This document shows, in pieces, positions 1 to 9,854 of a stretch of 64,000 nucleotides of DNA. The position numbers were made by a program, and so were the translations under genes. The notes under the pieces were generated by a model, which saw nothing but the letters and a program-made list of their open reading frames with translations, did no database searches and was not told the origin of the DNA. The stretch's first letter is position 1, and each line of letters opens with the position of its first letter. Source of the DNA: Alphaproteobacteria bacterium (GTDB lineage Bacteria; Pseudomonadota; Alphaproteobacteria; Ferrovibrionales; Ferrovibrionaceae); assembly GCA_017307375.1 (NCBI GenBank), contig JAFKFH010000003.1, positions 558,001 to 622,000 on the forward strand. Reading direction: 5' to 3'.

Positions 1-1
1 C

Positions 2-694
2 AAGATGATGACCCAGATCCGCATCCTCGAGCGCGCCGGCGGCCTGCTGATCGTCATCGTGACAGCGGCCGCCGCGCTGATGACCTTTCCCGACGTACGG
101 CAGTACGGGGTCAGCCTGCTGGCGTCGGCCGGCGCGGCGGGGCTTATCGTCGGCCTGGCGCTGCAACCGGTGCTGGCCAATCTCTTCGCCGGCATCCAGC
201 TCGCCATCACCCAGCCGATCCGCATCGAGGATTCGATCGTCGTCGAAGGCGAGTGGGGCTGGGTCGAGGAAATCACCTCGACCTACGTCGTCGTCCGCAT
301 CTGGGACTGGCGGCGCCTGGTCCTGCCGCTGAAATACTTCATCGAACGCCCGTTCCAGAACTGGACCCGCGACGGCGCCTCGATCATCGGCAACGTGCTG
401 CTGCATGTCGACTATACCGCGCCGGTGCCGCTGTTGCGGCGCAAGGCCGAGGAGCTCGTGCGGCAATCGCCGCTGTGGGACGGGCAGGTCGTCAACCTCC
501 AGGTGGTCGAAGCCTTCAACGAAACGATGCAGCTGCGCCTGCTGATGAGTGCGGCCAGCGCCGGCAAGGCCTTCGATCTGCGCTGCGAGATCCGCGAGAA
601 GATGATTGCCTTCCTGCAGCAGGAATACCCGTCCGCCCTGCCACGCCGGCGGAACGAAACGCTGCAGATTCAGATCCCCGCCCCGGCCGAGTGA
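2..694 (+). CDS. MscS-family mechanosensitive ion channel, 5' end outside the window
   Basis: C-terminal part of a small-conductance mechanosensitive channel, an inner-membrane pore that releases solutes on osmotic downshock. The visible part begins with a hydrophobic helix (about residues 10-27). A Gly/Ala-rich pore helix follows, with the pattern ASAGAAGLIVGLALQPVLAN and the segment LFAGIQLAITQP. Next comes the MscS beta domain (IRIEDSIVVEGEWGWVEEI, then VLPLKYFIERPFQNWTR) and an alpha/beta cytoplasmic domain. The reading frame is open to the window edge and MscS proteins carry further N-terminal helices, so the real start lies upstream. The stop is TGA at 692-694. The family assignment is firm; the subfamily is not determined. 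Confidence 0.9.
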   Translation, partial: KMMTQIRILERAGGLLIVIVTAAAALMTFPDVRQYGVSLLASAGAAGLIVGLALQPVLANLFAGIQLAITQPIRIEDSIVVEGEWGWVEEITSTYVVVRIWDWRRLVLPLKYFIERPFQNWTRDGASIIGNVLLHVDYTAPVPLLRRKAEELVRQSPLWDGQVVNLQVVEAFNETMQLRLLMSAASAGKAFDLRCEIREKMIAFLQQEYPSALPRRRNETLQIQIPAPAE

Positions 695-717
695 GCCGTG
701 GGCCATCGACCGGTCGT

Positions 718-993
718 TCAGTCGGACGGGCGCTCGTCGGGACGGGCGGCGGCGAGCAGGCGGGTCAGTTCCGCGGTACCGGCCTGTTCGATCGCCACGC
801 CGGGCCCCAGCTCGGCGCCCGGGTCTTCGGCGTGATCCTGGAAACGCAAGGTGGCGTCGACCAAGCGGCGGAACGCATCGCCATGCTGGCCGGCCAGGAA
901 ACCCATCAGCGTTTCGAGCACCTGGCGATGGGCGATCAGCATCCCCTCGAGTTCGAGAGCGGAGCGTGCCGCCGGATCGGGTGGTGATGCCAT
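718..993 (-). CDS. Small hypothetical protein, 91 aa
   Basis: A 91-residue soluble protein converging on the MscS gene. The start is well supported: on the minus strand a perfect AGGAGG (999-1004) stands five bases before the ATG at 991-993. The N-terminal half is helical and amphipathic (ALELEGMLIAHRQVLETLMG and FRRLVDATLRFQDHA). The C-terminal half is low-complexity and acidic. No signal peptide, membrane segment or catalytic motif is visible. I do not recognise the family. The ribosome-binding site and the lack of an alternative gene on the other strand make it likely to be real. Confidence 0.65.
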   Translation of the reverse strand: MASPPDPAARSALELEGMLIAHRQVLETLMGFLAGQHGDAFRRLVDATLRFQDHAEDPGAELGPGVAIEQAGTAELTRLLAAARPDERPSD

Positions 994-1049
994 CGACGCC
1001 TCCTGGCCATACGGTACGGGCAGAACGGCGCGTGCCGACGATCGTTCCC

Positions 1050-1213
1050 TGCAATGGCTGATCTCAAATTATTGGAAACAAAATAATATAGAAATAAATA
1101 AATAGACTTTATACTTTATATAATCGATGATTACAGAAATGTAAATGTAATTTTCGTTGACTGTTTCATCGGTATTCTTGTCTGCTTATTGTGTTTTCGA
1201 TGGATTCAGTACA
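1050..1213 (+). promoter_or_regulatory. AT-rich leader before the hybrid histidine kinase
   Basis: The stretch after the small protein's ribosome-binding site, and especially 1060-1215, is strikingly rich in A and T against the GC-rich background. It contains runs such as AAATAAATAAATAG and TTTATACTTTATATAAT. It can hold a promoter (TATAAT-like hexamers near 1118-1124) and an untranslated leader. The frame of the downstream gene stays open back to a TTG at 1157, but codons there are AT-rich and have no Shine-Dalgarno, so I treat this part as non-coding. Confidence 0.4.
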
Positions 1214-3160
1214 GTGAAAAAAAACGAGCAGACTGGGGCGGAGGAAGACGGCCGGGACATCCTCGCGGCCGCGCCCGGCGCGGCCATGCTGGCAAGCCTG
1301 GTCGACGGCGTCATCATCATCGATAGCGGCGGCGTCATCCGCTATGCCAATGCGGCCGCCGCGCGCATGTTCGGACGCGACCCCGCCGAGCTGTTCGGCG
1401 CTTCGGTCGAATTGCTGATGCCGGCCGCGACGGCGTCGCGCCACCAAGGCTATGTCGAGACTTATCTTCGGACCGGCGAGGGCCGTATCGTCGGCCGGGG
1501 CCGGGCCGTCGAAGGCATCGGGCGGGACGGGCGACCGGTGCATATCCATCTCGCGGTCGCAGCCTTCGAGTATCGCGGCGCCCGCCATTTCATCGGCATC
1601 ACCCACGACCGTACGGCCGAAACCCTCGCCGCCCAGGAATTGCACGAAAATCTCGATCGGCTGCGGCGCTGCCAGCATCATGGCGGCATCGGCAGCTGGG
1701 CCTGGACGGTGGGCAGCGGCGACGTCTACTGGTCGGAGACCATCGGACCGATGTTCGGCTTTCCGCCTGGCGAGCGGCAGGTGCCGGTCCGCGCGCTGAT
1801 GGCAAGGATCCATCCGGAAGACCGCGGCGCCGTCCTGGCGGCGACCGATTCCTGCGTACGCTCGGGCCGGCCCTGCCGGGCGGAGCATCGTGCGGTGCAG
1901 CCCGACGGCACGATTCGCTGGCTGATGATGGAAGGCGATTGCGAGCGCGATGCCGCAGGGCATGCCCGTCGCTTGCTGGGGGTGGTTCGCGATATCACGA
2001 CGGCCAAGGCGATGGAACGCGACCTGATCGCGGCCCGCGATGCGGCCGAGCGCGCCAGCCGCGCGCAGTCGGAATTCATCTCGAGCATGAGCCATGAGAT
2101 CCGCACCCCGCTCAACGCCATTCTCGGTTATGCGGAACTGTTGCAGTCGGGCGGGGGACACGCCGACGGCAAGGCCGCGGCCTATGCCCGTTCGATCCTT
2201 GATGCGGGCCGGCACCTGCTGACCCTGGTCAACGACGTTCTCGACCTCGCGGCGATCGAAAGCGGCCGGCTGGCGCTGTCGATCGAGCCGGTCGCACTGG
2301 CCCCCGCGGTGGGCAAGGCGGTCGAACTGGTCGCCCTGATGGCCGCGCGCAAGTCGATCGCGATCGTCGACCGCAGCGCGGACGAGTCGGTCGCCGTGAT
2401 GGCCGATGCAGGTCGCCTGCGGCAGGTGCTGGTCAACCTGCTGTCGAACGCGGTCAAATACAATTTCGACCAGGGCCGGGTTACCATTACCGTTGCCGTC
2501 GGAAACGGCGACGTGCGGATCGACGTGGCCGATACCGGGCCGGGCATCGCGCTGGAACGCCAGGCCGACGTCTTTCGCCGCTTTGCCCGGCTGGGTGCCG
2601 AACGGTCCAGCATCGAGGGCGCCGGCATCGGGCTGGCATTGACCCGCCACCTGGTCGAGGCGATGGACGGCGCGATCGATTTTGTCTCGGCGCCGGGCCA
2701 GGGCAGCCGTTTCTGGATCACCCTGCCGGCCGCGCCGACCGACCGGCGGCCGGTACCGGCGTCTTCCCCTGCAGCCGAGCCCGGCTACCACGACGGTGCG
2801 CACCGCATCCTGGTGGTCGAGGACAACCCGATGAACTTCGAAATCCTCAGCGAGGTCCTCAAGGCCCTCGGCGACTTCCGGATCGACTGGGCGCGCCATT
2901 CGGACGAGGTGCAGGCGCATGTTGCCGTCGCCCGGCCCGATCTGGTGTTTCTCGACATCAACCTGCCCGGCGAGGACGGCTTTGCGGTGGCCCGCCGTCT
3001 GCGCGGGCTGCTCGGCACCTCATGCCCGCCGCTGTTCGGTCTCAGCGCCAATGCCTTCGACGACGCGCACCAGCGCGCCGCGGCACTGGGCTTCACCGGC
3101 TACATCGCCAAGCCGTTCCGCATCGACCAGATCCGCGCGGCGCTCGATCACCTGTCCTAG
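1214..3160 (+). CDS. PAS-PAS hybrid sensor histidine kinase with C-terminal receiver
   Basis: A cytoplasmic hybrid kinase of about 648 aa with no membrane segment. In order: PAS (about 25-140, starting MLASLVDGVIIIDS), a second PAS_3-like domain (about 155-265, ending LLGVVRDIT), HisKA with the H-box SSMSHEIRTPLNAILGYAEL (phospho-acceptor His about residue 294), HATPase with N-box RQVLVNLLSNAVKYN, G1 DTGPGI and G2 GAGIGLAL, then a receiver (about 533-645). The receiver acceptor is Asp at 2954-2956 in VFLDINLPGEDG. No partner regulator is adjacent, so an Hpt protein or another receiver elsewhere is expected. The start is uncertain: GTG at 1214 is preferred over TTG at 1157 because the latter has no ribosome-binding site and lies in AT-rich DNA. 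The stop overlaps the convergent Lrp gene by four bases. Confidence 0.9.
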   Translation: MKKNEQTGAEEDGRDILAAAPGAAMLASLVDGVIIIDSGGVIRYANAAAARMFGRDPAELFGASVELLMPAATASRHQGYVETYLRTGEGRIVGRGRAVEGIGRDGRPVHIHLAVAAFEYRGARHFIGITHDRTAETLAAQELHENLDRLRRCQHHGGIGSWAWTVGSGDVYWSETIGPMFGFPPGERQVPVRALMARIHPEDRGAVLAATDSCVRSGRPCRAEHRAVQPDGTIRWLMMEGDCERDAAGHARRLLGVVRDITTAKAMERDLIAARDAAERASRAQSEFISSMSHEIRTPLNAILGYAELLQSGGGHADGKAAAYARSILDAGRHLLTLVNDVLDLAAIESGRLALSIEPVALAPAVGKAVELVALMAARKSIAIVDRSADESVAVMADAGRLRQVLVNLLSNAVKYNFDQGRVTITVAVGNGDVRIDVADTGPGIALERQADVFRRFARLGAERSSIEGAGIGLALTRHLVEAMDGAIDFVSAPGQGSRFWITLPAAPTDRRPVPASSPAAEPGYHDGAHRILVVEDNPMNFEILSEVLKALGDFRIDWARHSDEVQAHVAVARPDLVFLDINLPGEDGFAVARRLRGLLGTSCPPLFGLSANAFDDAHQRAAALGFTGYIAKPFRIDQIRAALDHLS

Positions 3161-3582
3161 TATTTCTGCGTCGACAGCAGGATCGAGGTCTCCGTGGCGG
3201 CGATTCCGTCGATCAGGCGGATGCGGCGCAGCACCGCATCGAGATCGGCCAGACTCGCCGCTTCGATTTCGGCCACCACGTCCCAGCGGCCGTTCGTCGT
3301 GTGCAGCCCGACCACTTCGGGAAAACCCGCCAGTGCCTTCAGGGTGGAGGGGCCGTATTTGCCGCGGACCTCGACCATCATGATGCCGCGGACCGCATGG
3401 GTCTCGGTCGCCGATTTCAGCCGGACGGTGTAGCCGAGAATCACCCCTTCGCGGCGCAGCCGGTCGATGCGGTTCTGCACCGTGCCGCGCGAAACCCCCA
3501 GCACGGCCGCAAGACTTGCCGCCGGCATCCGGGCATCGTTGCGCAACAGGGCCAGCAGGCGGCGGTCGGTATCGTCGAGCAT
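3157..3582 (-). CDS. Lrp/AsnC-family transcriptional regulator
   Basis: A 141-residue Lrp/AsnC regulator. An N-terminal helix-turn-helix (LDDTDRRLLALLRNDAR, then LAAVLGVSRGTVQNRIDRL) is followed by the RAM ligand-sensing domain, with VVGLHTTNGRWDVVAEIEA and the C-terminal GIAATETSILLS. Family members bind amino acids and form octamers or dimers on DNA. It is divergent from rocD across 128 bp, so it probably controls ornithine/arginine catabolism in response to arginine, ornithine or a related amino acid. That role is inferred from position. Its TAG stop overlaps the TAG of the convergent kinase gene. Confidence 0.92.
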   Translation of the reverse strand: MLDDTDRRLLALLRNDARMPAASLAAVLGVSRGTVQNRIDRLRREGVILGYTVRLKSATETHAVRGIMMVEVRGKYGPSTLKALAGFPEVVGLHTTNGRWDVVAEIEAASLADLDAVLRRIRLIDGIAATETSILLSTQKY

Positions 3583-3614
3583 GCCGGCATTATGCCAGAA
3601 AATGCTGACGATCC

Positions 3615-3628
3615 GCCAGTAATCTGGC
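3615..3628. promoter_or_regulatory. Candidate Lrp-type operator between the Lrp gene and rocD
   Basis: The 14-base inverted repeat GCCAG-TAAT-CTGGC lies in the divergent intergenic region. It is 32 bp before the regulator's start on one side and about 82 bp before rocD on the other. Lrp-family proteins bind short imperfect palindromes, often several in phase. Only this one is clear, so the call is tentative. Confidence 0.35.
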
Positions 3629-3710
3629 CGTTTTGATATCTCTGCTGACTATCTGCTAACCGGCCGGAACGCCATGCTGGGGTCATTCCAACCATCGGGG
3701 AGCGACCATC

Positions 3711-4918
<1,208 letters not shown>

Positions 4919-4922
<4 letters not shown>

Positions 4923-6586
4923 TGATCCGGGACCGAACGATGACCATTTCAGGCCATAACAGCGCGGCGGCGTTCCGCCCCGATCCGGCCCGCGCCGAAT
5001 ACTGGGCCCGCGCCATGACCGCCTTGCCGAGCGTCTCGGGCAGCGCCGACGAGGCGGCCTTCGCCGAAAAGCTCGTCGCCCTGCTGAAGGCCGGGCGGTT
5101 CGATGCGGTCTGGACGATGCCGGTGCCGGGCGGCCGCCATGCCCGATCCTGCGTCGCCGCCCTCGCCCGCGGCCGGGGCCGGCGCACCGTCGTGCTGACC
5201 GGCCATTTCGATACCGTTCCGACCGAGGATTATGGCGACCTGCAGCCGCTGGCGCTCGATCCGGACGCGCTGGCCCGCGGCTTGTCCGAACGGCTTGCCC
5301 GGGCGGTCCATTCGCCAGCCGAGGCGCGGGCGCGCGACGACCTGGCGACCGGCGACTATCTGCCGGGTCGCGGCCTGCTCGACATGAAAGGCGGCCTCGC
5401 CGCCGGCCTGGCGGTCATCGAGGCTTTTGCCGGCCGGCCGGATGCCGACGGCAATCTGCTGTTCCTGGCCGTGCCGGACGAGGAGGTGAACTCGGCGGGC
5501 GCGCGTGCCGCCGCGCCGCTGCTGGCACAGGCGGCCGCCGCTCAGGGCCTCGACCTCGTCGCGGCGATCAACCTCGATGCCATCGCCGATGACGGCGATG
5601 GCAGCTACGGCCGTGCCATCGCGCTCGGCACCATCGGCAAGCTGTTGCCGAGTGCCCTGGTGATCGGCCGGGCCGCCCATGCCGGCTATTCGTTCGACGG
5701 TCTCGGCGCCTGCGCCCTGGCCGGTGCGCTCGCGGCCGCCATCGAATGGTCACCCGATCTGACCGAGCGGACCGGCAACGAGGTCGCGGCCGGGCCGACC
5801 CTGCTCGGCATGAAGGATTCCAAAACCGCCTATGACGTGACGATGCCGGCCAGGGTCTGGATGTATTGGAACGTGATGACCCACCGGCGCGGCCCCGCCG
5901 AACTGCTCGACACGATGGCCGGCCTGATCCGCGCGACGCTCGATCCGCTGGTCGCCCGGTTGCACCGGCAGCGCGCGGCGACCGGGGCCGAGGCAGCCGG
6001 GCCGGTGCCCGACGTCGATGTCGTCACCTTCGCCGAACTGCGCGCCGATGTCGTCGCCCATTTGCCCGACGCGGCCGGTGTCCTTGCCGCCTTTGCCCGC
6101 GAGGTCGCGGCACGACATCTCGACCTGCCCGACCAGAACCGCCTGATCACCGAGAAGCTGTGGGAACTCAGCGGGCGCAGCAACCCGACGGTGGTGCTGG
6201 GCTTCGCCTCGATCCCCTATCTGGCGACCAGCCTCGACCGCGACGACGGCGCCCGGCGGCTGGCCGATGCCGCGGCGGCGGCGGCCGAGGTGATCGCGGC
6301 CCGCCACGACACGACCATCGCCCTGCAGCGCTATTTCCGCGGCATTTCCGACATGTCGTTCCTCGGCCAAGCCGACGAGGGCGGCGTACCGGTGATCGCG
6401 GCCAACACGCCGGCCTGGGGCGCCGGCATTCCCTGGCCGGACGGCCCCGCCTTCGCCGGCATCCCCATCGTCAATGCCGGTCCCTGGGGCCGCGACTACC
6501 ACACGGTGCTCGAGCGGATGCACGCACCCTATGCCTTCCGCGTGCTGCCCGACCTGATCGCCGAGATCTGTGCCCGGGTGCTCTGA
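4919..6586 (+). CDS. rocB: RocB-type M20 peptidase-like arginine utilization protein
   Basis: A 555-residue M20-family metallohydrolase matching the RocB group, named for the Bacillus arginine utilization operon. The biochemical reaction of RocB is not established to my knowledge. Metal-site motifs are present: LTGHFDTVP (with the RocB-like continuation [12 protein letters not shown]), [10 protein letters not shown] and [12 protein letters not shown]. The unusual length (M20 enzymes are commonly about 400 aa) is typical of RocB. It is translationally coupled to rocD (ATGA overlap), so it should act in the same arginine/ornithine route, possibly on an N-acyl or dipeptide derivative (inference). 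ATG 4919 is preferred; ATG 4940 is an in-frame alternative. Confidence 0.85.
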
Positions 6587-6629
6587 CCGATTTTGTGGTA
6601 TCACTTGCGTAATCGGGCAAAATCGGTCA
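6584..6629. repeat. Perfect 12-bp inverted repeat upstream of the dimethylglycine dehydrogenase-like gene
   Basis: TGACCGATTTTG (6584-6595) is repeated inverted as CAAAATCGGTCA (6618-6629) with a 22-bp spacer. The left arm begins in the rocB stop codon and the right arm ends 28 bp before ATG 6658. A long loop and no T-tract argue against an intrinsic terminator. The spacing of about 34 bp centre to centre fits two regulator-dimer sites on nearby helix faces. The obvious candidate binder is the DeoR-type regulator at 9105. The same 12-mer occurs at 50056-50067 by the xyl promoter. Confidence 0.6.
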
Positions 6630-6657
6630 TCGTCCGGCAAAACAGCCGGAGGCAGCC

Positions 6658-9108
6658 ATGGCCGATTTTCCCACCCAGGCCAGTTATCCCACTCAGGCAC
6701 GGGTCGTCATCGTCGGGGGCGGCATCGTCGGCTGCTCGGTCGCCTATCACCTGACCAAGCTCGGCTGGACCGACGTGGTGGTGCTGGAACAGGGGCGGCT
6801 GTCCTCAGGCACCACCTGGCATGCGGCGGGCCTCGTCGGGCAGTTGCGTGCCCATCAGAACATGACCCGGCTGATCCGCTATTCGACCGAGCTCTACGCC
6901 AGTCTCGCGGCCGAAACCGGGCTCGAGACCGGATGGAAACGCTGCGGCTCGGTCGTCGTGGCGCGCAGCCAGGACCGGCTGACCATCCTCAAGCGCAACG
7001 CCGCGCTGGCCCAGGCCTTCGGCGTCGAGTGCGAGATCGTCTCGCCGCAGCGTGCCGGCGAACTCTACCCGATCATGCGCACCGACGACCTCGCCGGCGC
7101 GGTCTGGCTGCCCGGCGACGGCAAGGCCAATCCGGCCGACCTGACCCAGTCGCTGGCCAAGGGGGCGCGGCTGCGCGGCGCGAAGATTTTCGAGAAGACC
7201 CGGGTGCTGAGTGTCACGACCAGGGATGGCCGCGCCACCGGTGTCGTGACCGACCGGGGGCCGATCGCCGCCGAGGTCGTCGTCAACTGCGCCGGGCAGT
7301 GGGCGCGCCAGTTCGGCCGCATGGCCGGCGTCACCGTGCCGCTCTATTCCTGCGAGCACATGTATATCGTGACGAAGAAGGTCGAGGGCGTATTCCCCGA
7401 CCTGCCCTGCCTGCGCGACCCCGACGGCTATGTCTATTTCAAGGAAGAGGTCGGCGGCCTCTTGATGGGCGGGTTCGAACCGGTGGCCAAACCCTGGGAC
7501 AAGGACATCATTCCCGACGATTTCGAGTTCCAGCTGCTGCCCGACGACTGGGACCAGTTCGACATCCTGATGCAGAACGCGCTGATCCGCGTGCCCGGGC
7601 TGGAAAAGGCCGAGGTGCGCCAGTTCGTCAACGGCCCGGAAAGCTTCACCGCCGACAACAACTACATCCTCGGCGAAGCCCCGGAGCTGAAGAATTTCTT
7701 TGTCGGCGCCGGCTTCAATTCGATGGGCATCGCCTCGGCCGGCGGGGCCGGCATGGCACTGGCCGAATGGATCGTCAACGGCGAGCCGACGCTGGACCTG
7801 TGGCCGGTCGACATCCGCCGCTTCGCCCGCTTCAACGGCCAGGATGCCTGGCTCAAGGACCGGGTGTCGGAAGTCCTCGGCCTGCATTACCAGATGCCTT
7901 GGCCGAACCGCGAGTTCGAGACCGCGCGGCCCCTGCGCCGCTCGCCGCTCTACGACCGGTTGAAGGCGCGCCGCGCCGCCTTCGGCAACAAGATGGGGTG
8001 GGAGCGGCCGAACTGGTTCGCGCCCGAGGGTGTTGCGCCGGTCATCGAGTATTCGTTCGGCCGCCAGAACTGGTTCCCGCATGTCGCCGCCGAGCACAAG
8101 GCGACGCGCGAGGCCGCGGCGCTGTTCGACCTGACCTCGTTCTCCAAGCTTCTGCTGCAGGGCCGCGATGCCGAGGCGGTGATGCAGCGTCTCTGCGCCG
8201 CCGATGCGGCGGTCGCACCGGGGCGTATCGTCTACACCCCCCTGCTCAACGAACGTGGCACGTTCGAAAGCGACCTGACCTTCCAGCGCCTGTCGGCCGA
8301 CGAGTATTTCCTGGTCACCGGCACGGCGCAGACCACCCGCGACCTCGACTGGATCCGCCGCAACATCCCCGAACAGGCGCGCTGCACCGTCACCGACATG
8401 ACCTCGTCCCATGCCGTGCTGGCGCTGATGGGGCCGAAGGCGCGCGAGGTACTGGCGAAAGTGACCAAGGCCGACCTGTCGAACGAGGCCTTCCCGTTCT
8501 CGACCTTCCGCGAGATCGGCATCGGCTATGCCCCGGTGCGGGCAGCCCGCATCACCTATGTCGGCGAGCTGGGCTGGGAATTGTACGTGCCGACCGAATT
8601 CGCCGCCGGCGTCTACGACCTGCTGGCCGAGGCGGGCGCGGTCGACGCCGGCTACTACGCGATCGATTCGCTGCGCCTGGAAAAGGCCTATCGCGCCTGG
8701 GGCCGCGACGTGACGCCGGACCATACGCCCTACGAGGCCGGCCTGGGATTCGCCGTGGCGCTCGACAAGGCGGTGCCGTTCCTGGGCCAGGACGTGCTGC
8801 GCCGCCAGAAGGCCGAGGGGATCCGGAATCGGCTCGTCACCTTCACCTTCGCCGATCCGGCCTGCCTGCCGCATGGCGGCGAACTGATCCTGCGCGACGG
8901 CAAGCCGGTGGGCGAGACCACCTCGGGCGGTTATGGCCATACGCTCGGCTGCGGCATCGCCATGGGCTATGTACGCGCCGACCAGCCGATCACCCGCGAC
9001 TGGCTGATCGCGGGGCGCTACGAGATCAACCTGAACGGCCGTATCGAGGCGGTGACGGCGCATCTGGCCGCGCCCTACGATCCGAAGGGCCTGCGGGTCA
9101 GGGCATGA
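6658..9108 (+). CDS. FAD-dependent dimethylglycine/sarcosine dehydrogenase-like protein with GcvT domain
   Basis: An 816-residue two-part flavoprotein. Residues about 15-400 form a DAO-type FAD domain with the dinucleotide motif VVIVGGGIVGCSVAYHL. The conserved SSGTTWHAAGLV follows; its His55 corresponds to the residue that carries covalent FAD in dimethylglycine and sarcosine dehydrogenases. Residues about 430-816 form an aminomethyltransferase (GcvT-like) tetrahydrofolate module (YVGELGWELYVP, GYYAIDSLRLEKAYR, TSGGYGHTLGCGIAMGYV). Family members oxidatively demethylate N-methyl amino acids and pass the one-carbon unit to folate. The exact substrate cannot be read from sequence. It is coupled to the DeoR-like regulator by ATGA at 9105-9108. 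Confidence 0.87.
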   Translation: MADFPTQASYPTQARVVIVGGGIVGCSVAYHLTKLGWTDVVVLEQGRLSSGTTWHAAGLVGQLRAHQNMTRLIRYSTELYASLAAETGLETGWKRCGSVVVARSQDRLTILKRNAALAQAFGVECEIVSPQRAGELYPIMRTDDLAGAVWLPGDGKANPADLTQSLAKGARLRGAKIFEKTRVLSVTTRDGRATGVVTDRGPIAAEVVVNCAGQWARQFGRMAGVTVPLYSCEHMYIVTKKVEGVFPDLPCLRDPDGYVYFKEEVGGLLMGGFEPVAKPWDKDIIPDDFEFQLLPDDWDQFDILMQNALIRVPGLEKAEVRQFVNGPESFTADNNYILGEAPELKNFFVGAGFNSMGIASAGGAGMALAEWIVNGEPTLDLWPVDIRRFARFNGQDAWLKDRVSEVLGLHYQMPWPNREFETARPLRRSPLYDRLKARRAAFGNKMGWERPNWFAPEGVAPVIEYSFGRQNWFPHVAAEHKATREAAALFDLTSFSKLLLQGRDAEAVMQRLCAADAAVAPGRIVYTPLLNERGTFESDLTFQRLSADEYFLVTGTAQTTRDLDWIRRNIPEQARCTVTDMTSSHAVLALMGPKAREVLAKVTKADLSNEAFPFSTFREIGIGYAPVRAARITYVGELGWELYVPTEFAAGVYDLLAEAGAVDAGYYAIDSLRLEKAYRAWGRDVTPDHTPYEAGLGFAVALDKAVPFLGQDVLRRQKAEGIRNRLVTFTFADPACLPHGGELILRDGKPVGETTSGGYGHTLGCGIAMGYVRADQPITRDWLIAGRYEINLNGRIEAVTAHLAAPYDPKGLRVRA

Positions 9109-9854
9109 TTCCCGGGCAGCGCCAGCGCCGCCTGCTCGACCGCGCCGCCGAGGCCGGCGCCGTCTCGGTCTCCGATCTCGCCGACGAATGGGGCGTCTCG
9201 CGCGAAACCATCCGCCGCGACATCGCCGAACTGGCCCGCCAGGGCCTGCTGGTCAAGACGCACGGCGGCGCCGTGCCGCTGGCCGAACCGGCGCCCGACA
9301 TGCGCCGGGCGACCAACCCCGAGGGCAAGGCCCGCATCGGCCGGGCGGCGGCGGCGCTGGTGCCCGACGGCGCCTCGGTCATTCTCGATTCCGGGTCGAC
9401 TGCGGCCTGCGTTGCCGCCGGCCTCGCCGGGCGACGCGGCCTGACGGTCTATACCAGCGATCTCGGCATCGCGCGCATGCTGCACCGTGGCGGGGCACGG
9501 GTCCTGCTGCTGGGCGGTCTGCTCGAGGCGGGCGGCGAGGCCACGGGGGGGCTCGACGCGCTCGACATGCTGGCGCGCTACCGCGCCGATTTCGCCTTCG
9601 TCGGCGCCGGCGGCCTGACCGAGGATGGCGCCCTTACCGATTTCACGCGCGAGGGGGCGGCGCTGCGCAGCCTGATGCTGGCCCGCGGTGCCGCGGCCTT
9701 CGTCGTGCTCGACCGTGGCAAGTTCGGCCGGGCCACGGCGGTGGAGATCGCGGGATTCGGCGATGGTGTCGGCCTGATAACCGATGCCGCGCCATCCAGG
9801 GGGCTTGCCGCCCGGCTGGCGGCGCTCGGTGTCGCGGTCACTGTCCCGGCGTAG
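9105..9854 (+). CDS. DeoR/GlpR-family transcriptional regulator
   Basis: A 249-aa regulator with an N-terminal DeoR winged helix (MIPGQRQRRLLDRAAEAGAV, then VSRETIRRDIAELARQGLLV and KTHGGAVP) and a C-terminal DeoR sensor domain of the ISOCOT fold (VPDGASVILDSGSTAACVA, LTVYTSDLGIA, DFAFVGAGGLTEDGALTDF). These domains usually bind phosphorylated sugars or similar small anions, so its pairing with an N-demethylating dehydrogenase is less common. The start ATG 9105 overlaps the upstream stop, so the two proteins are probably made together. It may act on the inverted repeat at 6584-6629. The 3' end overlaps the convergent Rieske gene by 17 bp. Confidence 0.9.
   Translation: MIPGQRQRRLLDRAAEAGAVSVSDLADEWGVSRETIRRDIAELARQGLLVKTHGGAVPLAEPAPDMRRATNPEGKARIGRAAAALVPDGASVILDSGSTAACVAAGLAGRRGLTVYTSDLGIARMLHRGGARVLLLGGLLEAGGEATGGLDALDMLARYRADFAFVGAGGLTEDGALTDFTREGAALRSLMLARGAAAFVVLDRGKFGRATAVEIAGFGDGVGLITDAAPSRGLAARLAALGVAVTVPA

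Noticed and set aside
6805-9063. A 752-codon minus-strand frame opposite the dimethylglycine dehydrogenase-like gene
   Set aside because: No domain pattern, while the plus-strand frame carries clear FAD and GcvT motifs.
6570-9854. Apparent 1094-aa fusion ending in the DeoR regulator
   Set aside because: Only the part from ATG 9105 looks like protein; upstream it is a shifted reading of the flavoprotein gene.
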